Below the pieces are notes generated by a model that saw only the letters and a program-made list of their open reading frames with translations, had not been told where the DNA came from and did no database searches. Below are positions 44,143 through 52,592 of a stretch of 64,000 bases of DNA, piece by piece. This stretch comes from Streptomyces sp. R33. GTDB lineage: Bacteria; Actinomycetota; Actinomycetes; Streptomycetales; Streptomycetaceae. Where the stretch lies: NCBI RefSeq assembly GCF_041200175.1, contig NZ_CP165727.1:8652786-8716785 (forward strand). Direction: 5' to 3'. Every line of letters starts with the position of its first letter. The first letter of the stretch is position 1. The position numbers and the translations under genes are program-made.

Positions 44143-44459
44143 GGCATCCGTGACTCCCGTGCCCTCGTCGTCGCCCAGGCCCTCCACGACCTCGGCGCCA
44201 CCGTCACCGTCACCGACCCCAAGGCCCTCGACAACGCCCGCAAGGCCCCCGGCTCGACTACATCGAGGACCCCGTAGCCGCCGCCCAGGACGCTGACCTG
44301 CTCCTCCACCTCACCGAGTGGACGCACTACTCCCACATCGACCCCAAGCGGCTGGCCACCCTCACTCACACCCCGAAGGTCATCGACGCCCGCGGCACCC
44401 TCGACACCGACCAGTGGCGTACCGCCGGCTGGCTCACCCGCACCCTCGGCCGCCCCTGA
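44143..44459 (+). pseudogene. C-terminal fragment of a UDP-glucose dehydrogenase gene
   Basis: The frame DSRALVVAQALHDLGATVTV, then DPKALDNARKAPG, shifts near 44256 into LDYIEDPVAAAQDADLLLHL, TEWTHYSHIDPKRLA and VIDARGTLDTDQWRTAGW. These are the UDP-binding C-terminal domain motifs of nucleotide-sugar dehydrogenases. The N-terminal Rossmann and middle domains are absent and one base is missing, so it is a dead remnant. Confidence 0.7.
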
Positions 44460-44605
44460 CACCCCGGCCGCGGCTCTGACCACCAAGCCCTTGCAGCCCG
44501 GCACCGTGACCGCAAGGCTCGCGCGCACCGCGATTGCATCCACGGCATCGCCGTCATCGGCCTGTCGTAGGGGTGCACCGGTGAGGGCGCCCGTAGCGTG
44601 CGGTC

Positions 44606-45331
44606 ATGCCTGATGCCCTGCCCGCCCGGAAACGGTCAACGCTCTTCGACCGGCTGCGGAACGGGCAGGACGTTCCCACCGCCGCGCAGGCCGCGGGCCT
44701 CGAGGTGCGGGAGGTGTTCACCGCCGCCCGCACCGACACCGCCCTCGCACTGCTCCTGGCTGGCACCGACCCCGACGAAGTCGGCGCCACCGGCATCACC
44801 GACCGCGCCGAATACCTGCGGCTCCTCGCTCTGGGCTGCACCCCGAGCCTGGCCGCGCAGATCCTCTTCGACGGCGCTGGCAAGGCGAGTCATTGGCGCC
44901 GAGATGATCCGGCGTTCGCGAGGGCCTGCGACGCGGTCAAGGATCTTGGTGCCGGGCAGCCCGCGCCCGTTCGGGCGCCCCGCTTCACGCCCGAGCGCCG
45001 GCGTGCCTTCCTCGACCACTTGGAAGCGGGGCTGTCCGTCACCGCCGCGGCGGCCGAGGTCGGAATCACCACCGCTGTGATCTACCAGCGCCGTAAACGC
45101 GATCGCGCGTTCGCCGCCGCCATGGACGCCGCCCACCACGCGCACCCGCGCACCCCGGACAGGACACCCGGCGCCGATGACTGGGAAGCCTTCTTCGGCA
45201 ACCTGCACCCCGGCGTCGCCCTGCGGCAGGCTGCTCTTGCCGCCGGCATCCGGCCCGAGGCCGTTTACCACCGTCGCCGTGCCGATCGTGCATTCGCCCA
45301 CCGCACCGACCAGCAGCGAACCGCCCGCTAG
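44606..45331 (+). CDS. Multi-HTH DNA-binding protein, plasmid/phage type
   Basis: 241 residues with three or four homeodomain-like repeats: DVPTAAQAAGLEVREVFTAAR (about 22-43), RFTPERRRAFLDHLEAGLSV plus TAAAAEVGITTAVIYQRRKRD (127-167) and GVALRQAALAAGIRPEAVYHRR (203-225). Such arrays resemble small-terminase/Hin-recombinase-type HTH repeats on phages and plasmids. No enzymatic domain is seen. Function unknown; possibly binds iterated DNA sites such as those at 43780. Confidence 0.6.
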   Translation: MPDALPARKRSTLFDRLRNGQDVPTAAQAAGLEVREVFTAARTDTALALLLAGTDPDEVGATGITDRAEYLRLLALGCTPSLAAQILFDGAGKASHWRRDDPAFARACDAVKDLGAGQPAPVRAPRFTPERRRAFLDHLEAGLSVTAAAAEVGITTAVIYQRRKRDRAFAAAMDAAHHAHPRTPDRTPGADDWEAFFGNLHPGVALRQAALAAGIRPEAVYHRRRADRAFAHRTDQQRTAR

Positions 45332-45383
45332 CCCGCACGAAACAGGCAGCAGGGTGCGTTGTTCGCCGTGTCGGGCGACTGCG

Positions 45384-45713
45384 TCACTCCATGCCGAGTG
45401 CGGCGTCGGGCCGGCAGTGCGGACAGGCTTGCACGCCCTCGGCCAATGCCCGCCGCGCCTCCTCCATGCTCATGGCCGTGCAGCGCCTACGGGCATCCCA
45501 GCAGCCTCCGGCATGGACGCGGACCGGGAGCCGGCCCGCTCCGATACCGCGCTCGATCAGCCACGCGGGCGGCTCGGGCAGCGGCTGGCGCCGCACGGCG
45601 AGAGCCTCGCGCTCCTCTGCGATGTTCAGCGCGCGCTCGGCGCGGCCGAGCTCGCCGCGCAGGTAGGTCACGACGGTGCGCAGGCGCGGCAGGTCCGGAG
45701 GGAGCTCGGACAT
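45384..45713 (-). CDS. DUF6233 protein
   Basis: 109 residues: MSELPPDLPRLRTVVTYLRG, a helical middle (LGRAERALNIAEEREALAVR), then PAWLIERGIGAGRLPVRVHAGGCW and a C-terminal CPHCRPD. This is the DUF6233 pattern common in Streptomyces accessory regions; function unknown. Last of three closely spaced minus-strand genes, its ATG two bases after the previous stop. Confidence 0.75.
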   Translation of the reverse strand: MSELPPDLPRLRTVVTYLRGELGRAERALNIAEEREALAVRRQPLPEPPAWLIERGIGAGRLPVRVHAGGCWDARRRCTAMSMEEARRALAEGVQACPHCRPDAALGME

Positions 45714-45715
45714 GT

Positions 45716-45883
45716 TCAGCCCCCGTACTGCGCCTTCCGTGCGGCCTTGCAAGCCGCGCACAAGGGCGAGGCGCCGACTCCGTAGCGGCAGGTCGGGGTA
45801 CCACACCGGGCGCAGGGGCCGGTCTGGCTGGGAGCCCAGGTGACGACCTGCGGGCGGGGCTTGGCGATGGTCTGCTCGCTCAT
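45716..45883 (-). CDS. Small zinc-ribbon-like protein
   Basis: 55 residues with CARCGTPTCRYG and PLCAACKAAR, giving C-x2-C and C-x2-C pairs likely to bind zinc. The ATG overlaps the stop of the upstream gene (ATGA). Middle gene of the DUF6233 mini-operon; role unknown. Confidence 0.65.
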   Translation of the reverse strand: MSEQTIAKPRPQVVTWAPSQTGPCARCGTPTCRYGVGASPLCAACKAARKAQYGG

Positions 45884-46119
45884 GCTGCTTCCTCCCCTTC
45901 CGCCGGGGCGGAGGTGTGGGTGCGGGCGGCGCGCCGCAGCTCGACGCTGCCGGCGGGGGCCGCCCAGTAGGGGTGGGTGCACAAGGTTCCGGAGAGGGTG
46001 ATCAGCCGGCGCCGCAGCACGGTCGTACCGGCCCCGGCCTGCGCGAGCTCGACGTACGTCTGCTGCCACGCCCGTTGGAGCGTGATCAGGTCCTCGGGGT
46101 AGCGGAACGGGGGTCTCAC
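45880..46119 (-). CDS. Small hypothetical protein, first of DUF6233 operon
   Basis: 79 residues beginning at GTG 46119: FRYPEDLITLQRAWQQTYVEL, then TVLRRRLITLSGTLCTHPYW. This kind of helical small protein is often found beside DUF6233 genes in Streptomyces, with no known function. A perfect LexA-type box lies ten bases upstream of the start. Confidence 0.6.
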   Translation of the reverse strand: MRPPFRYPEDLITLQRAWQQTYVELAQAGAGTTVLRRRLITLSGTLCTHPYWAAPAGSVELRRAARTHTSAPAEGEEAA

Positions 46120-46128
46120 ACCTCTAGT

Positions 46129-46142
46129 GAAACACGTGTTCG
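46129..46142 (-). promoter_or_regulatory. LexA/SOS-box-like operator
   Basis: On the minus strand the site reads CGAACACGTGTTTC and fits the mycobacterial SOS-box consensus CGAACRNRYGTTYC at every position. It lies ten bases before the first codon of the DUF6233 mini-operon, so LexA could control the operon. Confidence 0.55.
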
Positions 46143-46168
46143 ATTTTCTCCGCGAATGCCACGCTCCG

Positions 46169-46290
46169 TTATCGGCGGTAGGTCTGGTGGCAGAGCGCGG
46201 CCACGGCAGGGCTGGTGACGCTGTGAGCGGCGCGGTGCAGCTCCGTCACAGCTCCGTCATGCCCATGGCCCCGCCCCTGGGGCGCGTACC
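46169..46290 (-). pseudogene. C-terminal scrap of the lipoprotein gene
   Basis: Reads ELHRAAHSVTSPAVAALCHQ followed by TYRR and stop, matching the end of the lipoprotein at 51890 (LCRAAHGVTSPAVAALCHQT). DNA similarity extends into the GC-rich stretch before it. The rest of the gene is missing. It marks one end of a duplicated block. Confidence 0.65.
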
Positions 46291-46401
46291 GGAGAAGCGG
46301 TTGCACGTCACGGTCGCGGGTACGCCCGCCGGGTGGACCCCGGGTTGCCTGGTGACCTGGTGGCGACGCTGAAGACGCCGGAGGGCTCCCGGTTTTCGGA
46401 G

Positions 46402-47772
46402 CTACTGTCCGCCTCCGTGGGCCGCGGTGCGGGCCCGTACCTCTTCTGGGGTGAGGTATTGGTCGGTGTGCTCGAAGTCGCGCAGTGTCGGTGGCTTGTT
46501 CGTCTGGAGTCCGGTTCGGACGAAGTCGTCGCCGGCCACGGCGTTCAGGAGCCAGTTGGTCATCACGCGGGTTTTCGCGGCGCCGGTGCGCAGGGCAGCC
46601 CAGTGGTAGCCGCGGGCGACGGCCTGGGCGGGCATGCCGCGCAGGTCGATGCCGAGCGGCCGGGAGACGCCGTCGCGGCCGCCGAGGTCCACGACCAGTC
46701 CGAGGTCCTTGTGGACGTACCGACGCAGCGGTGTGCCGCGCAGCGTGGCGACGACGTTGTCGGCGGCGACCCTGCCCTGGCGCGCGGCGTGCTGCGCGGT
46801 GGGCGGGCACACCGCGTCGTCGCCGCCGGCGGCGAGGTCGGGTACGGCGGCCGCGTCGCCGAGCGCGAAGGCGCCGTCCGCCCCCGGCACCCGCAGGTCC
46901 GGTGTGACGACGAGCCGGCCGCTCTTGGCGGTCTCGGCGCCCAGGGTGGCGATGAGTGGGCTCGCGGCGACGCCGGCGGTCCAGATGAGGGTGCGGCAGG
47001 GCAGTACGCGCCCGTCGGTGAGCGTGACGGCCTCGGGGCCCGCCTTGGCGACGGAGGCGCCGAGCGAGACCTCGATGCCGCGGCCGCGCAGCACGTCGAG
47101 GGCTGCCCGGCCCAGCCGGTCGCCGAGCTCGGGCATCAGTTTCGGGGCCACGTCCACGAGGTGCCAGCTGATCTCGCGCCGGTCCAGCCGGGGGTAGCGG
47201 CCGACGGCGTTCGTGGTGAGCCGCTGCAGGGAGGCGGCCGTCTCGGTACCCGCGTAGCCGCCGCCCACCACGACGAAGCCGAGCCGTGAGGCCCGCTCCG
47301 ACGAGCCGGGTGCGGCGGCGTCGGCCAGGTCGAGCTGGGCGATCACGTGGTCGCGCAGGTGGGCCGCCTCCGCGAGCGACTTCATGCCGCGGCCGTGTTC
47401 CGCCAGGCCGGGGATGTCGAAGGTGCGGGTCACGCTCCCGGGTGCGAGCACCAGGTGGTCGTACGGCTGGTCCACCAGCTCCCCGGTGATCTTCCGGATG
47501 ACGCAGACCTTGGCCCGGGTGTCGATGCCCACGGCCGCGCCGGGCACGATCCGGGTCCGGTGGCGGCGGCTGCGGCGCAGCGAGACCGCCACGGACTGGG
47601 GGGTGAGTACCCCGGAGGCCACCTGTGGGAGCAGGGGCAGGTAGAGCTGGTAGGAGGACGGGGTGACCAGCAGGATCTCCGCCTCTCCGGGTGTCAGCGT
47701 CCGCTCCAGGCGGCGTACGCAGGAGACGCCGGCGAATCCCGCGCCGACGACCACGATCCTCGGTCGTGCCAT
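46402..47772 (-). CDS. ndh: Type II NADH dehydrogenase
   Basis: 456 residues. FAD-binding RPRIVVVGAGFAGVSCVRRL at the N-terminus, then QLYLPLLPQVASGVLTPQSV, HLVLAPGSVTRTFDIPG, the NADH-binding Rossmann motif FVVVGGGYAGTETAASL and the FAD-closing FALGDAAAVPDLA, with CPPTAQHAARQG following. This is the single-subunit, non-proton-pumping NDH-2 that passes electrons from NADH to quinone at the membrane. ATG 47772 has GAAGGGA upstream; the longer frame lacks homology. Confidence 0.82.
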   Translation of the reverse strand: MARPRIVVVGAGFAGVSCVRRLERTLTPGEAEILLVTPSSYQLYLPLLPQVASGVLTPQSVAVSLRRSRRHRTRIVPGAAVGIDTRAKVCVIRKITGELVDQPYDHLVLAPGSVTRTFDIPGLAEHGRGMKSLAEAAHLRDHVIAQLDLADAAAPGSSERASRLGFVVVGGGYAGTETAASLQRLTTNAVGRYPRLDRREISWHLVDVAPKLMPELGDRLGRAALDVLRGRGIEVSLGASVAKAGPEAVTLTDGRVLPCRTLIWTAGVAASPLIATLGAETAKSGRLVVTPDLRVPGADGAFALGDAAAVPDLAAGGDDAVCPPTAQHAARQGRVAADNVVATLRGTPLRRYVHKDLGLVVDLGGRDGVSRPLGIDLRGMPAQAVARGYHWAALRTGAAKTRVMTNWLLNAVAGDDFVRTGLQTNKPPTLRDFEHTDQYLTPEEVRARTAAHGGGQ

Positions 47773-48325
47773 GGTGTCCGTCCCTTCTCGGGTGTACGGG
47801 TACCTGGCACGCCTTCCCCGGCAGGCCGTTCCCTCCACGCCGCGAGCGGGGGCGGACGGCTACGGAGGGCCTGGACTGCCGCCGAACGGCCCCGGATGTC
47901 ATCGGATGGCCCCGCTCCGAGGCGCGGGAGTGCCCATCAGGGCCGACTACCGGGCGTGGCAGGAGATAGACGAAGCGGCCGGGCCGTTGGGCGTCAAGGA
48001 GGTCGCGGTGCACGACAGGCTGGTGGCGCTGCGGCCGGTGCCGAACGTGACCGCGGTGATGTCGGCGGCCGAGCACCGACCCTCGGCGACAGCCGCGTCC
48101 CGGCACGGTCCGGGCCCAGCGGGCTCGACGCCCCGAGGCGTGGGACGGTGGTCTGGGCGGTGTGCGGAACCGACCGGAAAATTCATTTGCTCATCCGTTG
48201 CCCCACCTGGTGGGGTCGCCGCCCGCGCCTTCGCGGGAAGGCCCGGTATCGGTGATGTCATCGGATGAAAGCAACTCGGCATCGCCGTCTCCGGCGGCCG
48301 AGAGTTCCATCCCGTGGAGAGACAA
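47773..48325. other. Intergenic region with possible coding remnant
   Basis: A plus-strand frame from a GTG at about 47931 (IRADYRAWQEIDEAAGPLGV, then VAVHDRLVALRPVPNVTAVM) has GC-rich third positions for ~50 codons but no proper end or known family. The words GATGTCATCGGATG occur twice (47895 and 48254). Promoters of ndh and the cupin gene must lie here. Confidence 0.35.
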
Positions 48326-48667
48326 ATGACGAACAATGAGGGTTATGCAAGCTCATCGGTAACGGCTGAGTTGTGGGAGCCCTATTTCGAGGATGGCCGG
48401 GAGACGGGGGAGATTCACTGGCTCGTCAAGGCGGAAGAGGGCCAGCTGTCGGGGCTGTGGAGGATCGGCCCCGCGGAGGGCGCGGAGTTCCCCTACAAGC
48501 CCGCGGCCACCGACACGTTCCACGTGATCGAGGGTGAGGCCGAGCTGGAGACCCCTGACGGCGAGAAGATCGAGGTCGTCGCCGGGGGCATCTACTCCTT
48601 CCCCGCCGGGTTCACGGCCACCTGGAGAACCCGCTCGCCGTTCATGAAGTTCTTCGTCGTGGGCTGA
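48326..48667 (+). CDS. Cupin-domain protein, copy 1
   Basis: 113 residues. Single cupin barrel: WRIGPAEGAEFPYKPAATDTFHVIEGEAELETPDG, followed by GGIYSFPAGFTATWRTRSPF, as in the small DUF861/cupin_3 proteins that often accompany amine-oxidase genes. The metal ligands of classic cupins are only partly present. GGAGAG precedes the ATG. It pairs with the flavin amine oxidase downstream; the pair is repeated inverted at 54712-56613. Confidence 0.8.
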   Translation: MTNNEGYASSSVTAELWEPYFEDGRETGEIHWLVKAEEGQLSGLWRIGPAEGAEFPYKPAATDTFHVIEGEAELETPDGEKIEVVAGGIYSFPAGFTATWRTRSPFMKFFVVG

Positions 48668-48821
48668 AAACGGCACGCACGCAGCACACCGGCGTCGGCG
48701 TACCCACAGGAGATCAACCGCGAAGACACGAAATTCAGGCAGAGCGTGGCGCCCGGCCAGCTGCGGGCCCTTCCCGGATAGTGGCTCGCGAGTCAGGCCA
48801 GACGACGAAAGGGAGCAGATC

Positions 48822-50138
48822 GTGGCGACGTCAGATTCTGAAGTGGATGTCGTGATCGTGGGCGGCGGTTTCGCCGGTGTGACGGCCGCGCGTGAATTGT
48901 CGGCGCGCGGGCGGCGGGCGGTCCTGGTCGAGGCGCGTGACCGGCTGGGCGGCCGGACGTACACGAAGGACCACGACGGGCATCCGATGGAGTTCGGCGG
49001 TACGTGGGTCCATCCCATGCAGCCGCACGTGTGGTCGGAGGTCGACCGGTACGCGGTCGAGACGGAGACGTTCCCGGTGCTGGAGGGGCTGCGGCAGATG
49101 GTCGTCTCCGACGGCCGCGTCGTGGACCTGTCCGACGAGGACGTCGAGCGGGCGCTGGAGGCGTTCGACGAGTTCTGCGCCCCGGGCATGAGCCTGTTCC
49201 CGGAGCCGTTCCTGGAAACGGTGAGTTCGGACCCGGACGGCCTGGGCGGACGGTCGATGCGTGACCTGCTCGACTCCTTCAAGACCGAGCCGGTGCTGCA
49301 TGACTGGGTGGAGGGGATGTGCTGCCTGGTCGCGTTCGGTCCCCTCGAGAAGTCCGGCGCCTCCGAGATCTTCCGCTGCTACGCGCTGGCCGGGTACAGC
49401 GCGGCGCAGGCCATGGCCTCCCTGTCGGCAACGAAGCTGGTGAAGGGGACACGGGAGCTGATCAACTCGATCGCCGGGCAGGCCACGCTCGCCGACATCC
49501 GCCTCAACTCGCCCGTGCGGCGTGTCGTCCAGGCCGACGGCGGCGTGCAGGTGGAGCTGGAGAGCGGCGAGAGCGTCAGCGCGCGGACCGCGCTGATCGC
49601 GCTGCCGATGAACGTCCTGAACAGCGTGAAGTTCGAACCTGAGCTGTCCGAGATCAAGCGGACTGCGTCGGCCGACCGGCACGCGGGTGCCGGCAGGAAG
49701 TGCTTCGTCCGCGTCAAGGGCGACATCGGCAACGTGAGCGTCGTGGCCCCCGAGGCCCAGGCGGTCAACTATCTGGTGACCTACACCCACGACTCGGAAG
49801 GCTCGTGGCTGATCGTGTTCTCCTCCAACCCGGACAAGCTGCAGATGAGCCAGTTCGACGACGTCCAGGGCATGCAGACAGCGCTGCAGCCGCTCCTGCC
49901 GGGCGTCGAGGTGGAGAGCATCGTCGGCTGGGACTGGGCCAGCGACCCGCACGCACTGGGCACGTGGTGCATCTTTAGGCCGGGGCAGCTGGCGAAGGTG
50001 CTGCCGGACCTGCGTACCACCGAAGGCCGGCTGTTCTTCGCGGGCGCCGACTCGGCGAGTACGTGGCGCGGTTTCATCGACGGGGCGATCGAGAGCGGCT
50101 ACCGCTCCGCCCGCGACATCGACAACTACCTGACCTGA
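48822..50138 (+). CDS. Flavin-containing amine oxidase, copy 1
   Basis: 438 residues. FAD-binding VVIVGGGFAGVTAARELSAR (10-29), then VEARDRLGGRTYTKDHDGHP and FGGTWVHPMQPH, typical of monoamine/polyamine oxidases; C-terminal LPDLRTTEGRLFFAGADSAS, then GFIDGAIESGYRSA closes the FAD site. It oxidises an amine with oxygen, releasing H2O2 and ammonia; the specific substrate is unknown. GTG start with AAAGGGAG upstream. The promoter stretch CCCGGATAGTGGCTCGCGAG is shared with copy 2. Confidence 0.88.
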   Translation: MATSDSEVDVVIVGGGFAGVTAARELSARGRRAVLVEARDRLGGRTYTKDHDGHPMEFGGTWVHPMQPHVWSEVDRYAVETETFPVLEGLRQMVVSDGRVVDLSDEDVERALEAFDEFCAPGMSLFPEPFLETVSSDPDGLGGRSMRDLLDSFKTEPVLHDWVEGMCCLVAFGPLEKSGASEIFRCYALAGYSAAQAMASLSATKLVKGTRELINSIAGQATLADIRLNSPVRRVVQADGGVQVELESGESVSARTALIALPMNVLNSVKFEPELSEIKRTASADRHAGAGRKCFVRVKGDIGNVSVVAPEAQAVNYLVTYTHDSEGSWLIVFSSNPDKLQMSQFDDVQGMQTALQPLLPGVEVESIVGWDWASDPHALGTWCIFRPGQLAKVLPDLRTTEGRLFFAGADSASTWRGFIDGAIESGYRSARDIDNYLT

Positions 50139-50201
50139 GACGGGGCTGCGGCCCAGGGCCGAGACGGCAGACCATCCCACGGGGTGCGGTCCAAGGCGGG
50201 T

Positions 50202-50870
50202 TCACCGGGCGGCGGGTGGGGCATCGTCCCCACCGGCTGCCGACCGGTCCCGCTGCCGCCTGCCTTCCTGAACCGCGTTGAGCAGGAGCCGGGCTGCCAC
50301 GCCGACCAACAGGAAGTTGACCGTCATCTGCCCCGTGGTGAGCAGCCGGGCGGTTTGGCTGCGCGCGGTGATGTCTCCGAACCCGACCGTGCTGAACACG
50401 GTCATGGAGAAATACAGCGCATCGGTCCGCGAGAGTTCTTCGCTGAAGCTGCCCGAGACACTGCGCTCCATCAGCCAATAGGTCGTTGCGAACAGTAGTA
50501 CGACGAGCGGGACGGTCACCGCCAGTGCCTCCATGGCGCGCAGTCCGGGCCACGGGGACAGCGTGATCCTGCGGATCTGCCACGCCAGAAGCAGGGCCAG
50601 CACCGCGATGCCGCCGACCAGCGCAAGGACGGGGCCGGCGGTGAAGGCCGAACCCAGCGGCAACAGGTAGTAGGAGGCGACGAGTGCGCCGGCTGTCACC
50701 AGCGCACGCAGCGAGGCGAACAGCGCCTGTCTACGGCCACTTGTCCTGTTCAAGGGTTCCTCCCCGATCGCACCGGAGATGGCCTGGGTGCTCCGCTGGG
50801 CCTGCTCCGCCGCCAGCCTCTCGGGTGAACCGGTTGCCGCGCAGCAGGCGCACCATGGGGTCGCCGGCAT
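50202..50870 (-). CDS. Two-pore-type potassium channel family protein
   Basis: 222 residues with about four hydrophobic segments. The last pair encloses the pore loop ALYFSMTVFSTVGFGDITAR, whose TVGFGD is the K+ selectivity filter, followed by the inner helix MTVNFLLVGVAARLLLNAV. Likely a small inner-membrane K+ channel (Ion_trans_2). The first ~30 residues may not be coding; a later start is possible. Confidence 0.78.
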   Translation of the reverse strand: MPATPWCACCAATGSPERLAAEQAQRSTQAISGAIGEEPLNRTSGRRQALFASLRALVTAGALVASYYLLPLGSAFTAGPVLALVGGIAVLALLLAWQIRRITLSPWPGLRAMEALAVTVPLVVLLFATTYWLMERSVSGSFSEELSRTDALYFSMTVFSTVGFGDITARSQTARLLTTGQMTVNFLLVGVAARLLLNAVQEGRRQRDRSAAGGDDAPPAAR

Positions 50871-51119
50871 GGCGGCGCCGGTGTGGACGGCACGTGGCCG
50901 ACTTCCCGTACTGCTGGGTCATCCTCACCGTGTGCGAGATGAAGCGACGCCGCCGAACTCACCGCCGCAGACCACCTCACACCCCACGGCCCGGTCCTGG
51001 AGATGCCGAGGATGTACGGCCTATCCGGTTGGCACACTGCTGTTCCCGTGACAGCGCAGCTACCTGACCAGCTGATCACCGGCGGCGGGGCCTGCCGCAG
51101 ACCCTGCACCGTGCTCTGG

Positions 51120-51812
51120 CTACGGGTCCTCGGGCAACGGGGTCAGGGCGGAGGGGGCGAGCACCCACAGCAGGGCCCGGCCGGTGAGTGGCGTGGTGGC
51201 GATGAGGGAGAGGTAGACCTCGGCCACTGCTCCGTCGCCCCGCAGGACGTCGAGGTCGCCGGACAGCCGTGACAACAGGAGCAGGGCGATGTCGACGATG
51301 AGCCATGAGGCCAGGTTGGCGCCGATCCACCACGCCCAGCGGCTGGTGACCTTGCGCAGTACCAGTGACTGCGACAGGCCGAGCAGGGGACCCAGCGCCA
51401 GGCTCTGGCTGGCGGCCAGGAGATAGGCCATCGACACGTCCTGGTCCGACTTCTGGGCGCCGATCACCGCAGGCATGATCACCAGCAGCCAGGCCAGCAA
51501 CGCCGGGCCGATGTTGGCGGTCACCCACGCCTTGCGGGGAACGGCCACCCGCTCCCGCACGACCAGCCACTGCAGCGAGCCGAGGACGCCCCCGAACAGC
51601 ACAGCTCCCAGTGTCGCGATCACCAGAGCCACCCACACGTGACCACTGGCCAGGCGCAGGTGCAGCACGTCACTTCCGAGGAGTGCCAGCGCGATGCCCA
51701 CGCTCAGAACGATGACGAATGCGATCGAGTTGTAGACGATCCAGCGCCAGTACAGGCGGGGCTCCCACCCACTCGACGCCGGCACCTCACGGGCAGAACC
51801 AGAAGCGGTCAT
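51120..51812 (-). CDS. Integral membrane protein with duplicated QW/LR motifs
   Basis: About 230 residues and six hydrophobic segments arranged as a repeat: GGVLGSLQWLVVRERVAVPR, then WVTANIGPALLAWLLVI in the first half; GLSQSLVLRKVTSRWAWWI, then GANLASWLIVDIALLLL in the second. This internal duplication is seen in many actinobacterial and cyanobacterial proteins of unknown function. ATG 51812 is preferred (GTG immediately before). Confidence 0.65.
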   Translation of the reverse strand: MTASGSAREVPASSGWEPRLYWRWIVYNSIAFVIVLSVGIALALLGSDVLHLRLASGHVWVALVIATLGAVLFGGVLGSLQWLVVRERVAVPRKAWVTANIGPALLAWLLVIMPAVIGAQKSDQDVSMAYLLAASQSLALGPLLGLSQSLVLRKVTSRWAWWIGANLASWLIVDIALLLLSRLSGDLDVLRGDGAVAEVYLSLIATTPLTGRALLWVLAPSALTPLPEDP

Positions 51813-51889
51813 CACCCACTCCTACCCTGCCACCGGCCGCCCGCAGCGCAGACCCACTGATCAGCGATGCCGAGAGCGCCACGCTCCGG

Positions 51890-52441
51890 TCATCGGCCGT
51901 AGGTCTGGTGACAGAGCGCGGCCACAGCGGGGCTGGTGACGCCGTGCGCGGCGCGGCACAGCTCCCTCATGTCCGCCGCCCCCGCCCCTGGGGCGCGTAC
52001 CGGGCGGTGCGGTGCGGGCGTACGGCTCGGCCCCTTCGCCTTCCTGGGCTTGGGCTTGGCGGCGGGGCGCACGGCGGGCCGGGGCGGGGTCGTCCGGCGC
52101 GGCCGAACCGGGCCTTCGGCCCTGCGCTCGGGAGCCCGGCGGGCGGGCTGAGTCTCGGCGGCCGTCTCCCGGGCCGCGGGCGCGGGACGGGCCGGCGCGG
52201 GAGCACGGCCGGCCTCCGGAACGGCGTCGGCCGAAGGGGCCGCAGACTCGGGCATGGGTGAGAGGGGTAGCGCTGCTTCCGTGTTCGGCCGTGCGGGCCG
52301 GGGGTCGACGGGGTGCTTGTGGTCTTCCGGGACCGTGACGGGCGAGGCCTCGGCGGGCTGGGTGGGTGCGGGGTGGACGGTGACGCATCCCGGGGCCGCG
52401 AGCAGCGCGACAAGGAGCAGAGGAAGGGACCAGCGACGCAT
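51890..52441 (-). CDS. Proline/alanine-rich lipoprotein
   Basis: 183 residues. A signal peptide (MRRWSLPLLLVALLAAPGC) ends in a lipobox (AAPG-Cys19). The mature part is disordered, Pro/Ala/Arg-rich, with a short conserved tail (MRELCRAAHGVTSPAVAALC) that also survives as a scrap at 46169. Probably membrane-anchored outside the cell. Function unknown. Confidence 0.65.
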   Translation of the reverse strand: MRRWSLPLLLVALLAAPGCVTVHPAPTQPAEASPVTVPEDHKHPVDPRPARPNTEAALPLSPMPESAAPSADAVPEAGRAPAPARPAPAARETAAETQPARRAPERRAEGPVRPRRTTPPRPAVRPAAKPKPRKAKGPSRTPAPHRPVRAPGAGAADMRELCRAAHGVTSPAVAALCHQTYGR

Positions 52442-52592
52442 GCCGTCACCGTGCCGCACACGCCCCGCAGGACGCCTTAGACGGGCCCGCTGAGCCCCTC
52501 GGATGGATGACGCGACGGCCGTCCTGCAGGGCCGCCTCCGGCTGGTCGGGCGGACCCTGGAAGAGGGGGCCGACAGCCGTGAGGGAGGCCCC

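Noticed and set aside
46169..48106. A 645-residue Arg/Pro-rich frame antisense-shifted over ndh
   Set aside because: Shadow of the NADH dehydrogenase gene; only the last ~40 residues match something real (lipoprotein scrap).
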